64,000 nucleotides of DNA from Brachionus manjavacas (taxonomy: Eukaryota > Rotifera > Eurotatoria > Ploima > Brachionidae). A program made the position numbers and the translations under genes. The stretch is from the NCBI GenBank assembly GCA_019054805.1, contig JAHQIY010000007.1, positions 1,989,501 through 2,053,500 on the forward strand. Direction: 5' to 3'. Every line of letters begins with the position of its first letter. Position 1 is the stretch's first letter. This document shows, one piece after another, positions 23,001 through 33,959 of the stretch. The notes under the pieces were generated by a model, which saw nothing but the letters and a program-made list of their open reading frames with translations, did not search any database and had not been told where the DNA came from.

Positions 23001-24963
23001 ACTTTCAATTAAGTTTTCATGCAAAAATGATTGAGTCGTAAGGAGTAAACCGCCAACTGGATACACAAATTTCCAAAATCAAAAAATAAAATGGTAAATT
23101 TTTTCGTCTTATTAAAAATTTTAATAAAATTTTGTAAAAGCATTAAAAAAGTGCAAAAACATTTTAATTTTATTTATTTTAAGAATTTAAACATTTTTCT
23201 ATGGTCTCGTAAAAACATATCACAAAATTTTATGAAAATTTTAATTTAAAGACGAAAAATTTCACCACATATTTTATTAATTATTTTTAAAACTTAAATA
23301 TCAAAACAAAATTTGTTCTTGTTGATTTGTTACTATTTTACTTTGTTACTTTATCCCTTAGATTCCGTTACTCAATTATCTCCTAAGCTTGGTCACCCGC
23401 CATTTTCTATCTGAGTCACAACACCTTCACTTAAATTAAAAATATATTGGTTGTTTAGGCTACGATCTAAAACATTGTTTTTGTATTTGGTTTGGATTTA
23501 TTTAGATTCAAAAAATTTTAAAAATTAAAGGGTCCGCGACCTTTAAGTTGTTAAATTGCTTTCTGATAAAGAAAAATATCATTAGAAATTTTTTTTTCCA
23601 AACATTTGGACCAACTGACCTTTCATAAAACTGAAACAATCCTCATTAAAGATATATTAGTTATCATTTTTTTATTTCTTCTATGGTAATAATATGATGA
23701 GAACTATAGAAACTTATATTTCTATTATAAATATTTTAGTCGTTTTACATAAGAAACTTAATTTACAAGTTATTTTTAGACAATTTATTTACATTGTTTC
23801 CCATAATACTATTTTAATAAATTTTATTTTATTTCTTTCTAAAAAATTTTTTAAATGAAAATATTTTATTTGACCGTATACCCAATCGAGCGGGTATTCA
23901 TGCAAAATTAAAAAATAATATGCTTTTTCTGTCAATATTGACAATTCCATGTACTTAACTCCCATCATTCATTATTTATTTTGATAATGTACATTTAATC
24001 AAAATTTTGATTAATTTAAATTGTTGTTTTATTTTTTGAATAATTTATTGTTTAACTTTTCGTCTTTTTTTGCTTCAAAGAACAAGTATTTTTCTAATTT
24101 TTTAAAACTTTTTAAAATTATTAGCGGTAAATTATTTTGTTCCTTATCAATTTATTTACCGGAAAAAAAAAACAATTTTAGTTTTAGGTGAAGTGTGTAT
24201 CCTGTTCGTTTCAGATTTTTTAATTGTTAACTTAAATATTGGACCCATTAGTGTACGATTTTTTGTGTGACAATTAAGTTTTAATTGAAAAATAAGGGAA
24301 TCAATCTAAGAAATAACCTTTAGCTTAAGAAATTCTATTTTTTTCTTTTTTGAAGGCGAAACACCTGAAAATGAAATAAAAGATAATGAAGGTCGCTTTT
24401 TACTCAAAGAAAAAGATTTAATTCCGAAAAATAACATAGCTGTTAACGAATTGATGCCAAGAACACTGACAAAACAGATTGACGGCAGAGCGACTAGTTG
24501 GGAGACCACATATGATGTCATCAAAAAAGCTCCGTTCAGACCGGAACCTTTAAGTAACTTAATATTTCATCAATACTTAAATGAGAACTTAAATATTTAA
24601 AAAGAAAAACGAGTTTATGGAGTGCCGACCATCAGAAATGACATTCCTGCTCCAGAATTTAAAAAAATTCAAGATCGTACTAACTACGGAACTGATGGTA
24701 CAGCTTGGTCATTACTTTCTCCTTCAGTGTTTTCACATCATGGTGTCTATGAAAAAGATGTTTTACAACCACGATCGAAAGAAACAATCAAAAAAATCAT
24801 GTCAAATATTGGATACAATTTGAGCGAAGAACAATTTGAGACTACTTGGAATACGGCGAAAAATTTAAATCCGTATGGTCAAGTTTCTATCGAGGAATTT
24901 AGATGGGCTCTAAATGAAAACGGGAGTAGTTTTTTTAAAATTCAGCCGGAAACGGTAAATTAA
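20011..24963 (+). CDS. EFHB: EF-hand domain family member B (EFHB/CFAP21) homologue
   Basis: Six coding exons close in phase: 20011-20118, 20177-20392, 20454-21176, 21231-21429, 24356-24553 and 24614-24963, giving 597 aa. An AG at 19994-19995 suggests a spliced 5' leader. Family landmarks: YGHANDAKQFEKMTHGI; YVFSHGDYEPGEQKDR; GRGEDKVMKGKDRERTYVAV; EF-hand 1 across an exon junction (DKDKDGFVTHED); EF-hand 2 (DFDHDGKINFLE); then YGVPTIRNDIPAPEFKK and DRTNYGTDGTAWSLLSPSVF. In other animals EFHB is a microtubule inner protein of ciliary doublets and a calcium-binding partner in store-operated calcium entry. The protein is shorter than the human one (about 830 aa), lacking the long N-terminal extension. 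Introns are 54-61 bp except intron 4 (2.9 kb), enlarged by a LINE and a duplicated exon fragment. Confidence 0.95.
21581..21673 (+). repeat. Duplicated EFHB exon fragment inside EFHB intron 4
   Basis: About 93 bp copy 20680-20772 of the third coding exon with four or five differences (AGTCAAGTGATAAGCATGAA versus AGTCAGGTGATAAGCATGAA, and so on). It stops abruptly where LINE endonuclease-like sequence begins (about 21675). No splice sites flank it, so it is not an alternative exon as far as I can see. Confidence 0.85.
21675..23090 (+). mobile_element. LINE fragment (endonuclease to early RT), decayed
   Basis: Plus-strand pieces show an APE-type endonuclease (KYGGGVAILIKEG, ILGGDLNARTKQIG, SDHFPIEASI) and the linker (KANWQLFSQILN, KKFWNQNWFDFIEK) leading to early RT (LKNEAASGPDQIHNLMLKNL, FREGKVPKA). 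Stops and frame changes are frequent. The catalytic RT half is missing, so the copy is 3'-truncated or cut by later deletion. It sits in EFHB intron 4 in the sense direction. Confidence 0.75.
23091..24355 (+). other. Remainder of EFHB intron 4
   Basis: AT-rich sequence without a supported feature; ends with a T-rich tract and the TTGAAG acceptor at 24351-24355. Confidence 0.6.
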
Positions 24964-25461
24964 TTTGTTTTGTAATAATATGAGATTTTGAAATAAAATA
25001 ATTTATTTTTATTAAATGATTTATATTTTTCTTATTAAATGATATGCCATTTTAATTTACGCCAGTTTTGCGAAAAATGGCTTAAATTATTTTTTGAAGT
25101 TAAAAAAAAAATAAAAATTAAGTTTTATTGAATTCTTTATTTCAAAGTAAAAAAAATTCAATCAAATTAGGAGATTTTTATTAGAAACATGAACAAATTT
25201 TTCAAGAATTTTAGGTATTTAAATTTAAAAACAACTATTAAATCTTCTCCAAAGCAAAAAATTGACAAAAATTTAAAAAACAGATTCAAAATTTAATGTT
25301 AAATAAGAATATTAAGAATAAAATAAATTGGAATTCCAAATGAAAAAAATTTTAGTCATGAAAATTGCGGATACTCTATTTTTCAGTTTAAGATCATTTG
25401 ATGGCCTATTTATAAAGCCCGATTTTTTTATAAATTTGTTTTGGATCATAGTTTTATGTTT
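24964..25461. other. EFHB 3' flank
   Basis: AATAAA-type signals occur shortly after the stop (AATAAAATAA near 24992). No other feature seen before the mariner remnant. Confidence 0.5.
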
Positions 25462-26335
25462 TCAAGATCTTGCTCTAAAAATCTTTTCGAGTCGTTGGAT
25501 TTTGTGCTGAGCTTTCTCTAAAATGGAAAAAAGTGTCTGGCCGCCAATAGCGCTTTCAATTTCTTCTATTGAAACTTTTTCGATCGCATATTTTATTTCT
25601 TCAATAAAATCTGGTCGACTGATAAACTTGTTTACTCTCATTCTTTTAACAATAGCATTCCATAGGTAGTAGTCACATGGGTCTAAATCAGGAGAGTTTG
25701 GCGGCCAGACACTCTTTTCCATGAACATATGGAGATTATTTCTACAATAGGCTTGGGATCTATTCGCTAAATGAGGCTTTGCACCATCTTGTTGAAAAAC
25801 CCATCTGTGTGAGCCACATAAACGATTTCCTTCCTTCCTTGCCATAGGTAAAATACGACGCTTGTAATATTAAGCATTAATAGTTTCACCTTTTTTTTTA
25901 AGAATTTATTTAACTCTACTTCTAAAATATTAAGGCTAAATTTACCTTCATTGACAAAATATGGTTTAGTGAGTCCATATTTTGTCATTCCATCCAAACC
26001 ATTACAGAAATAGGCTTTTTCATAACACCAAAGATCCCTTATTACATCAAAATGAAAAATAGTCAAAAAAAATATTAAATTAATAATTAAAAACAATTTT
26101 TGCCCCCTTTTCGATCAGCTTCTTCATGAGTCCAAGCATGAACGCTCTGGTTTTGCTTGTTTAATCCACCATCAACTGTAAATATTTTCTCATCAGAAAA
26201 CATAAAGGGAAGATTTTTAAATGTTATTTTTTTGTTTTTCTTCCAAAAAACAGAGAACCGATGCCTTTTTTTTAAATGATCATTTGTCAATAATAGGATC
26301 TTGCGTAACTTAAAGGGCCTAAATTGGACCATAAA
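25462..26335 (-). pseudogene. Tc1/mariner-type transposase remnant (DD37D-like)
   Basis: Minus-strand frames show FSDEKIFTVDGG (first catalytic Asp), MTKYGLTKPYFVNEG, WVFQQDGAKPHLANRSQ (second Asp) and WPPNSPDLDPCDYYLW (third Asp). Counting between the last two conserved positions gives 37 residues, so DD37D rather than classical mariner DD34D. The N-terminal DNA-binding part is truncated, and the frame changes near 26090 and 25850, where AT-rich sequence is wedged in. Inactive. Terminal repeats were not identified. Confidence 0.8.
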
Positions 26336-26914
26336 CTTTTTTCTTTAATTTTTTTGAGTTTAAATTGGACCATGAACATTTTGGACAAAAATAGGTCTAA
26401 AAGGCGAAGAGTTATATAAATGAACTTGATTTAAATTTTACTTTATTACTTAGTTTCATTTTTACTTAAGTTCGAAATTTTAAGAGGATAGCTTATTGCA
26501 TTCAAAAGTTATTGCTAATAAAGTGAAATTACCCCTTTTTTTTCACCCCTCGGAAATTAAGGTAATATTAAGAGTTTTTTTACCATAACTTTTGAACAGA
26601 ACATCGTACAGACATAATCTATATATCGTTGTAATTCTCATTCAATTATCTATTCGACAATATGTAAAAATACATTTTGAAAATCGAAAGGCTAGAGGAC
26701 ATTTTGAGGGTTTGAGGAAGTTCAAGGTTATGTGACTGCCTATTTCAGGAAGGCTTAAACTGAAAAGCTGACCATGTATTTTAATACTAGATAGCCCAAA
26801 GTACCTCTGTGTAAAATTTTATGGGGATCGGTCTACCGCAACATATGTTTTTTCAATTTAAACAAAAGCATCGAGATTTTTTGAACACCCGTTATATTTT
26901 CAACAAAGGGCCTT
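26336..26914. other. Spacer between mariner remnant and element C
   Basis: No coding sequence. Contains a short duplication of TTTAAATTGGACCAT (about 26311 and 26361), possibly linked to the mariner end. The texture from 26550 to 26890 is less AT-rich than host DNA, suggesting transposon flanks. Confidence 0.4.
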
Positions 26915-27291
26915 TGTTGATCAGCTATCTTATTTCACAATTATCGTTCACCAATGCTATTTTTTTTATTCACCAAAAAAATAAATAATCACCAAAAAAT
27001 ATAATCTAAGGCGAAACTCGATTACCAAATTTAACACCATTCGTGTATTTTGAAGCAAATTTGTTCTTAATTCTATATTGACACCAAAAAATCACAATTA
27101 CCTGTGAAAATCAAACCACCAATTCAAAATAGGTTTCTAAACCAAATTAATTTATACTTCACCAGTTCAATTTTTTATTCCCCAAAAATATTATAAATAG
27201 TATTTTCATAAATTTAGAAATTCGACTTATGGCTTAGCAATTTTGTTCTTAAATTATAGCGTCATCACATGATTTAAATGCTTAATTTCAA

Positions 27292-27540
27292 ATGGAAAGT
27301 TCGCTAGCGAACCTAAGCGAAATTCAACGTAGGAATTTTAAGAATTCAGTCAAACTGAATCTTAAAAAGTTGGAGATACTTGTTAATCACAAAACAATCT
27401 TTAAGCAACTCTAGTGTGAACTTAGGGATCTCCCAGAAGATTTCAACAAGGAATTACTTCGAGACTTTTTTGATGCTGTTAAATCAATGGTCTCAAAGTT
27501 AATTAATTTCAGTCAAGTTAAAAACGGTGTGAACGAGTAA
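27292..27540 (+). pseudogene. Frame of unknown function near left end of element C
   Basis: ATG at 27292, TAA at 27538, one internal TAG (27412). The 83 codons encode a helical, charged product (LANLSEIQRRNFKNSVKLNL, LEILVNHKTIFKQ, FNKELLRDFFDAVKSMVSKL). Coding texture is clear but I recognise no family. Position suggests the first frame of element C or of a transposon nested in it. Confidence 0.35.
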
Positions 27541-27984
27541 AAGTTTCATTCCCGAAAGAATCAGAACAATTAGTTAGAAATTTGACTGGTCCAACAGTTC
27601 TATACGTTTTTAAGTGCGTAATTTCAATTGCTGGAGAGAAACAAAATTGCTTTTTTTGTAATGGTGTAAATTTTATTAAATTTTTTAGTGTGTGCTATGG
27701 CATTGTGAATTTTGAAATTAAAAGCAAGTCTCTTTCCAAGTGGGTCTATCAAGTTGTGTGCTTATTAGAAAATAAATAACTGTGGTCAAACTCGTGGATT
27801 TTGTGGTTAGGACACCAAAATAAAATTTACTAAAAGAATAATAAAATTATAGTATGTTTCTCAACATAGTAAACAGTTTGGTTTAGTTGCTTTAGAGCAT
27901 GTGCTAAAGCGAACTCCCTTCACCACATACTATTCCTTTGTTTTTTAGAAATATTAACAGAAAAAATTTATTTTTAAATTTTCA

Positions 27985-28945
27985 AACCTTTTTTTTCGCC
28001 TTATCAAATTTATACTCGTTCACAATTTTCTGAGTTGCATCTTAAATATTTTCTGCGGAATCTCCTCCCACTATTTCCATTAAGCATAAGTTTAAAATCT
28101 CTCGTTCATTGAAAACATCGGTAAGTTGAGCTTCTTAAGATCCGAAAGTTAGACAATTAAAAAAAATTATACAAATAATTAAATTCTAAAGCCTAAATTT
28201 TAATTCTATTAGTTATTTCTTAATTATTAAATAAGGTTTTATTTTAGATTTACTTTAATATTTTAGCTAAAAACTCTGTTTGATTTGTGGAAGTCCAAGT
28301 GTCCAGAATTAAAGTGATAAAAGTAGCATTTTCAAGTTTTTTATCAACACCATTTTTTACTTCTTTTAGAATTTGTGGCAGTATATTGTAACGAAAAGTA
28401 TGTGTTGAAGGAACTTTCAATTTTTCTATTATTAATTTTCGAAGAAATTCATTTTAAAGAACTCTAAATGCAGCATTTAATGAAATTATAAATTTTTTTA
28501 ATAGCATCATATACTCTTTTGGTAGTTCTTTTCTTGTTTTCCATTTCTGTTTTGGTAAAGTGTTTACCGATCTCGACCAATTTTGTGTTTTTTTATATGT
28601 TTGTTCAAATTTGTGACATTTACCAATTACTGAATGTTCAATGCAATAATTTTGCAAAATTAATTATCTCATCTAGTGATAATTCATTGTTAATATTTTC
28701 ATCATTCATTTCATTTTGATGTGTGTCTTCAACACTTGTTCTTGAATTTTCTTATGATGGATTTTTTTTCTTTTGTCTTCTAACTAGATTTGATTGAACT
28801 ATTTATTCACTCGACTCGCTTTTCCGACTAGAATCACTACTTTTCTCACTTGTAGAATCACAACTGTCACTGGTATCACTCAAAGTGCCATTTAGATTTT
28901 CTGAAGTTTCATCTGGCATCTAGCTTTTGAACAATGAGGCTTGAT
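27985..28945 (-). pseudogene. hAT-like transposase remnant
   Basis: On the minus strand: an acidic Ser-rich start (DSCDSTSEKSSDSSRKSES), a helical segment (KRTTKRVYDAIKKIYNF), then LPQILKEVKNGVDKKLENAT followed by FITLILDTWTSTNQTEFLA, typical of hAT transposase cores around the first Asp, and later LNLCLMEIVGGDSAENI. Multiple stops and frame changes. The C-terminal dimerisation domain was not found. Confidence 0.6.
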
Positions 28946-29689
28946 AAAATTCACAGTCGTCTGAGTAATATCTCTAGTAGATGTTTGATTACAATCGCGA
29001 GATGTTTTAGCTAAGTTTCTCAATGAATCTAGCTGTGTTTGTTTTGAAGAAAACCCTGGTCCCTTTGAAAGGAATATTAAAGTAACAATATTTATCGGGA
29101 AATATTTATCGAAAAACTGACTTTTCCTATATTTAAAATTGTTTCCTATTTTGAATGTTCGGTAAAAAAAGAACAACTAGAGTTATTAAGATATTATGAT
29201 TGAATGCTTCTTTGGGTATTTAATGTGAGTTGTCATAATCTTTGCTTGAGATCTAGTAAACATCCCATGAAGGCTTTGATCATGAAAATCGACTTATCAG
29301 CCTTACGTTTGTAATTTTCAGATTTATTTGACATCTAAAAAGCTTAATAATGCTCAATTTCTTTAAAAAAATTAGATACCAAATTTTAGAAATTAATGAG
29401 CTCTCTACGATTTTTCAAATAAAAAAAAAGTAATAATTCGAATTTAAAATTTTGCGAGACTAAATAAATTTTATATATAAGATTTTCATTAATTTTTATG
29501 ACTAAAACTGAAAGAGTTAAGAATTTTTGGGTTTTATTTCGGTATTATATCTGAAATGTTTCGGTTTTCGATCTTCGGTTTCGTGTCGGTGGTGAAACCA
29601 GAAGTTACTGGAACGAATAGTTTATTCAAGATTATACAATTTTTTGTAACAGAATCCACTCCTTATCAAAGAGCAATCTAAATTTAGGA

Positions 29690-31155
29690 AACACCGGCGA
29701 ACATCGGATAATCTATTCTTTTAAATTCAAAAAATTTTGGAATAATTTAATAGAAGAAAAAGAGTTTGTGGCCTTTTTTTTGATATTTCTAAAGCCTTTG
29801 ATAGGGTTTGTCATGAAGGTTTACTTTTTAAATTTATTAAAATGAATCCACCTCATTACTTAACTTACTGGATTAGATCCTTTTTAGATGGTAGGACATT
29901 TAAGGTAAATGTGAATGACCACTTGAGCGACGAATATCAAATAACTGCAGGTGTTCCTCTAGGCTCAGTCATTAGTCATCTTTTATTTTGTATAAATATT
30001 AATAACATCCAGAAAAGAAACAAAGCAAATAATGAATACTCTCTGCTTTTCGCAGATGATCTGGTTTCATTCTTCATTTATAACAAAAAGGTGAACCTAG
30101 AAAATAAGATAAATAAATGCACCAACGAACTAGAACAATGGTTATTAAATGGAAAATGAAGAAATCAGCTGAAAAGTCGTGTTCATTAGTCTTCTCTGGG
30201 TACAAAAAAGGGAGTGATTATCTAAACTTAAAAATTTATGGAAACAAATTAATGAGCCAAAAGGAAATCAAGTTTTATGGTATAAAATTTAATTCTAAAT
30301 TAAATTTTAATATAAAAATAGACGAAATTAAAGAACGCTGCAAAAAAAGGCTAAATATTTTAAAGATATTTTCAAATAAAAAATCAAAACACACTAGGAA
30401 ATTTATATAAATCTTTAGTCGGATCAATTCATATGAAGTTTTTTTCATTGAAACAGTGCAATATTTTTTTTTTTGCCTAAAATTTTTTTTTTGGATAAAA
30501 AAAATGCAATATAATTTATTAAAGAAATGACCAATTATAATTAAATCAGAAATTATTTTATCTAATCACCATTTTTTACAACTGCTATACCTAATTTTTT
30601 TATTTTTTAAATTTTGCGCTAAAACTCCATTTGTTTAGACTATTCTTTTCCTAGCTTGGATGCATTTAAGAAAATAATATCAAAAAATTACAAGCAATTC
30701 AGAATACAGCAGTAAAATCTATCTTTAAATTAAAATATGATACTCCCTTCAACATCGTGCATCATGAAGCTTTTAATGAACTTAAATTACAAAAAGTCTC
30801 AAAACGGCTTTTTGAGTTGAGTGAGAGATATGTTGGGACAGGACTGAGTCATTTTATTCCATAGGTTGTAAGACTGGTGGAGGAATACAAAAGAAATTTT
30901 TGAATCGAGATCCATTGAATACCATTTTGAAATTGCTACCTTACTATTCCTCCTTTTTTCTTGATACCTGAACTGTAAACATTTGTAACAATTTTATCTT
31001 CTAAAATTTCTTTTTTTTAGCTTATTTCCTTTATTTTTATTTTTTTTCTCATTTTATTAACTTTAATTTATTTTTGATTTTTTATTTTTATTTTTTTTTA
31101 AATATATTCTGTAGGAGCCTTAGCTTGGCAAGAAAACAAATAAATAAAAAAAATA
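29690..31155 (+). mobile_element. LINE with RT domain, nested in element C
   Basis: RT blocks in order: FFDISKAFDRVCHEGLL, FLDGRTFKVNVND, GVPLGSVISHLLF, LLFADDLVSFF, INKCTNELEQWL, then C-terminal pieces NTAVKSIFKLKYDTPFNIVH and [14 protein letters not shown]. The TAG/TGA stops and a frame change near 30155 inactivate it. The 3' end (AGCTTGGCAAGAAAACAAATAAATAA, in two parts) matches the tag at 6927 and the LINE at 45415-45990, which shares the [11 protein letters not shown] segment. Confidence 0.85.
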
Positions 31156-31207
31156 ATGTTATTTTAATACAAATCCTTAAAAGATCAATTGAAACTCAAT
31201 CGACACG

Positions 31208-31782
31208 ATGGCAACAGCAGTAATTCAAGATAACACAGTATCGTAATCAAGTGAAAACTTACTTGTTTATCAAGATACTTGTGATGATGGAGATTCGAAT
31301 ATTGGATCTGAAACATTGCACAAAAAAGGAAAAAAAGCAAAGATCAAGTATTAAGCGTGCACAACAATTTTCAATTTTTTGATGAAGCTTTGGAAGATAT
31401 CAATTAAATAGGCAATTGGAGAAAACAACGCATGTTTTATACCAGCGATGGGGCAAATTATTAATTTAAATGCAGCAACAGCAAATGTCAGATGCAAACA
31501 AACATTTTAATTAAGAGTGATGACAACTAGGTGGTTCTATGCATAAATGGAAATCAACACGAACATGGCGATGAAATAACAATAAAATTACCCAAAAGCA
31601 CCCAAGAAGCGATCATTGAATTATTCGAAAATGGAATTAGTAAACTAATTCAAATCCTCAATGGCCAAATTCTAAATATTCCTGAATTTGAAATACCATT
31701 ATCAGCGAAAAATATTTCTATCGGCGAAAAAAGAAAACCTGGAAGACCTGCAAAGGCAAAACAAGCCTTGCCAATTCAATAA
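31208..31782 (+). pseudogene. Internally deleted MULE transposase remnant (FLYWCH-like finger plus GRP tail)
   Basis: One frame from about 31422 reads NWRKQRMFYTSDGANY, stop, FKCSNSKCQMQTNILIK, stop, VVLCINGNQHEHGDE: a C-x4-C ... H-x-H finger of the FLYWCH/WRKY type found at the N-terminus of MULE transposases. It continues open through LPKSTQEAIIELFENGISKL straight into IPLSAKNISIGEKRKPGRPA and KAKQALPIQ, the C-terminal tail seen in the transposase at 63440. The DDE core and SWIM finger are missing between them. A possible start region at 31208 (MATAVIQDN) is out of frame. Confidence 0.6.
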
Positions 31783-31864
31783 TTATTTTTGTTATGATTT
31801 ATTATTGTTGGTGATAAAAACAATTATTTTGGTTTTAATAAATATTTTTTCCTTGGTCACTAAG

Positions 31865-32255
31865 AGAAATTTCATATGAGGAAAGGCTTGCGAGATTGGG
31901 TTAAACAAAACTTAGTGAGAGAAGGGTGAAAGGTGATTTGATTGAGGTTTTTAAAGTGATTAACGGTAATGAAAAAGTGTCGTTTACCAGAGAACTTATG
32001 TATCCTGTTGGCAGGAATGGACCGACACCGAGGTTAAGAGGAAACAGCGCAAAAGTTCAAAGAAAAAGTTTTCTAGCACAAAAAAAAAATGATTTTCTGC
32101 AGCAGTGAGTGCTAGACACGTTTTTTTCTCGAACATAGTAGCTCCGCAGTGGAATAGACTTCCAAAGGAGGTGGTTAATGCTTTGACAGTAAATGGCTTC
32201 AAAGAAGCAATAGATAAGTTTAACAGAATTGGCTGCTAAAGCTTCAGACGCCTTT
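31865..32255 (+). mobile_element. LINE C-terminal fragment (CR1/L2-like)
   Basis: Frames read YEERLARLG, RRVKGDLIEVFKVINGNEKV, FTRELMYPVGRNGPTPRLRG, then after a frame change VSARHVFFSNIVAPQWNRLP and EVVNALTVNGFKEAIDKF. This is the standard end of CR1/L2/Daphne-type LINE proteins. The 3' end is followed by ACTATTACTACTAAAATAAT, a short repeat tail. Confidence 0.75.
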
Positions 32256-32485
32256 AAGCGGTGATGAGCTCAGATTTACTACTTGTTAGGATTTCGCAGT
32301 AAGAACTATTACTACTAAAATAATTAATAAATTTGGTGAAAAAATAATATTTTTTTGATGAAATAGAATTGTTTTAGTGAAAAATATATATATTTGGATC
32401 ATTTTTTATTATTTTTTGGTGATTTATTTTGGTGAAGTATTTGATAAATATTTGATGAAGTAGAAATTTAATGCCATCAACAAAG

Positions 32486-33959
32486 GTGGCAGATCGTATG
32501 TCTTCTGAGAGATGAGACAAAAAATGATAGTTATAATAGTCGAGTTAACGAAATAACCAACAAAAGGACAATCAAATAAAAAAAAAAAAAGAATGATTAT
32601 AAATTATTGGTACTCACTCTTCAGCAATATTTATCTAATTATTTAATAAAAACTTATGAACAAATTTTTACAATCCGTTTGTGATAATAATTTTTAATAA
32701 AAATCTCTCAATTACGAACCAGAATACAGGTACCGATTTTTTATAAAAGAAAAATGATTGCTAATTTTCTTTGAAATAATGAAAATTTTTCCCGAAATTA
32801 GGAGCTAAAAAACGAGTAATAATCTTCCTAGAAAAAAATTTGAATAACGAATTAGTAGGTAACAACCATTAATTGACAATAAAAATAGTAGATCAATCCT
32901 TGAAAATTTCTAACAATTAATTATTTAAAAAAAAATTCTAATTTACAAAAATGAATGAAAAGCAAGTCTGCGAAACGAATAAATATATCTCACTTTAAAT
33001 AACATAGAAGTTATAAAAGAACATTCTTAAAAAAAAAAACTACTTCAAAGCTTGTCAAAGAAAACAACGTTTATGCTTTTACGATTTCAACTATTTTATC
33101 GTCGAAAACAAAAACATTAAGAAAAGCCGGCCTAGAAAAAAAGCGTTTAGAAATAATGGGTGACTTTAAAATTTCATTCAGAGAAATGGTATCACAAGGA
33201 AAACTTTTAAAAGTGAATCTCGACTTTTAGATTCAACGAGCGTTCATAACTGTATAAATACAGTAATTCAAAATTAAATCAATGATAATGCTACCGATTA
33301 AATTTTTAAACTGTAAACAAAATGCAAATAAACAAGTGATCAGCTCAAAAGAAACATTCGATTGAATAAACGATTTGAAACCATTTTTTTAACCCAAAAA
33401 ATTAATAACTTAAAACTAATTAATTTATTGATTATTATAACATTTTATTGCAAGTAGCTTCCCAAAAGCAATCTATTTCCTTTTTTTTGAATAAATTTTC
33501 TTTTTATTTCCAATCGTCTTATATGAGAATTGCGAGTTATGGAAAACTGAAATTTCCGCCCAAGTTGTTCGTTCTACCGAGGATTGCCTGTATTCTAATT
33601 ATACAATGACTATCCTAGTCATTCAATATTTTTAATTGTGTAAAAATAAGTTTTCGTTTTTTATTGTTATCCCTCAATAATATGTTTTATTTCGGAACCA
33701 TTTAAAATGATGATTATAAAAGAAACCATCTGACAAAATTAGCTAAGAGAATAGAAAAAACATATCGCTTATAAAATAAAGATGATCTTCCGTTTGGTAA
33801 AAAAATTCTAAACTTTTCCATCACTCATCATAAAACATTACTGGAAATTGTCAAATGTCAAAAAAGATGATATTTATTGGTAAAATAAAGATTATTAGAA
33901 GGAAAATTCTAAAGGAATTATGCTGTTCGTAGGTCGAGATTTACAGAATTTAATAATAA
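32486..33959. other. AT-rich spacer, no gene seen
   Basis: No supported coding region or RNA. Probably decayed transposon and intergenic DNA. Confidence 0.5.

Larger units (their letters stand above)
26915..32485 (+). mobile_element. Composite MULE-like element C with TCACCAAAA end arrays
   Basis: The left end begins CCTTTGTTGATCAGC and the right end is the inverse of CCTTTGTTGATGGC. Inside the left end CACCA motifs recur (about 26949, 26971, 26990, 27034, 27082, 27117, 27160). Inside the right end the inverse TTGGTGA recurs (about 32333, 32414, 32429) with TTGATGA and TTAGTGA variants. The interior holds an unknown frame (27292-27540), hAT-like remnants, a LINE, a deleted MULE frame (31208-31782) and another LINE tail. 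I found no matching target duplication, so the borders are tentative. Confidence 0.45.

Noticed and set aside
26905..32490. Target site duplication for element C
   Set aside because: Flanking bases do not match at 8-10 bp; the left border is itself palindromic, so borders remain tentative.
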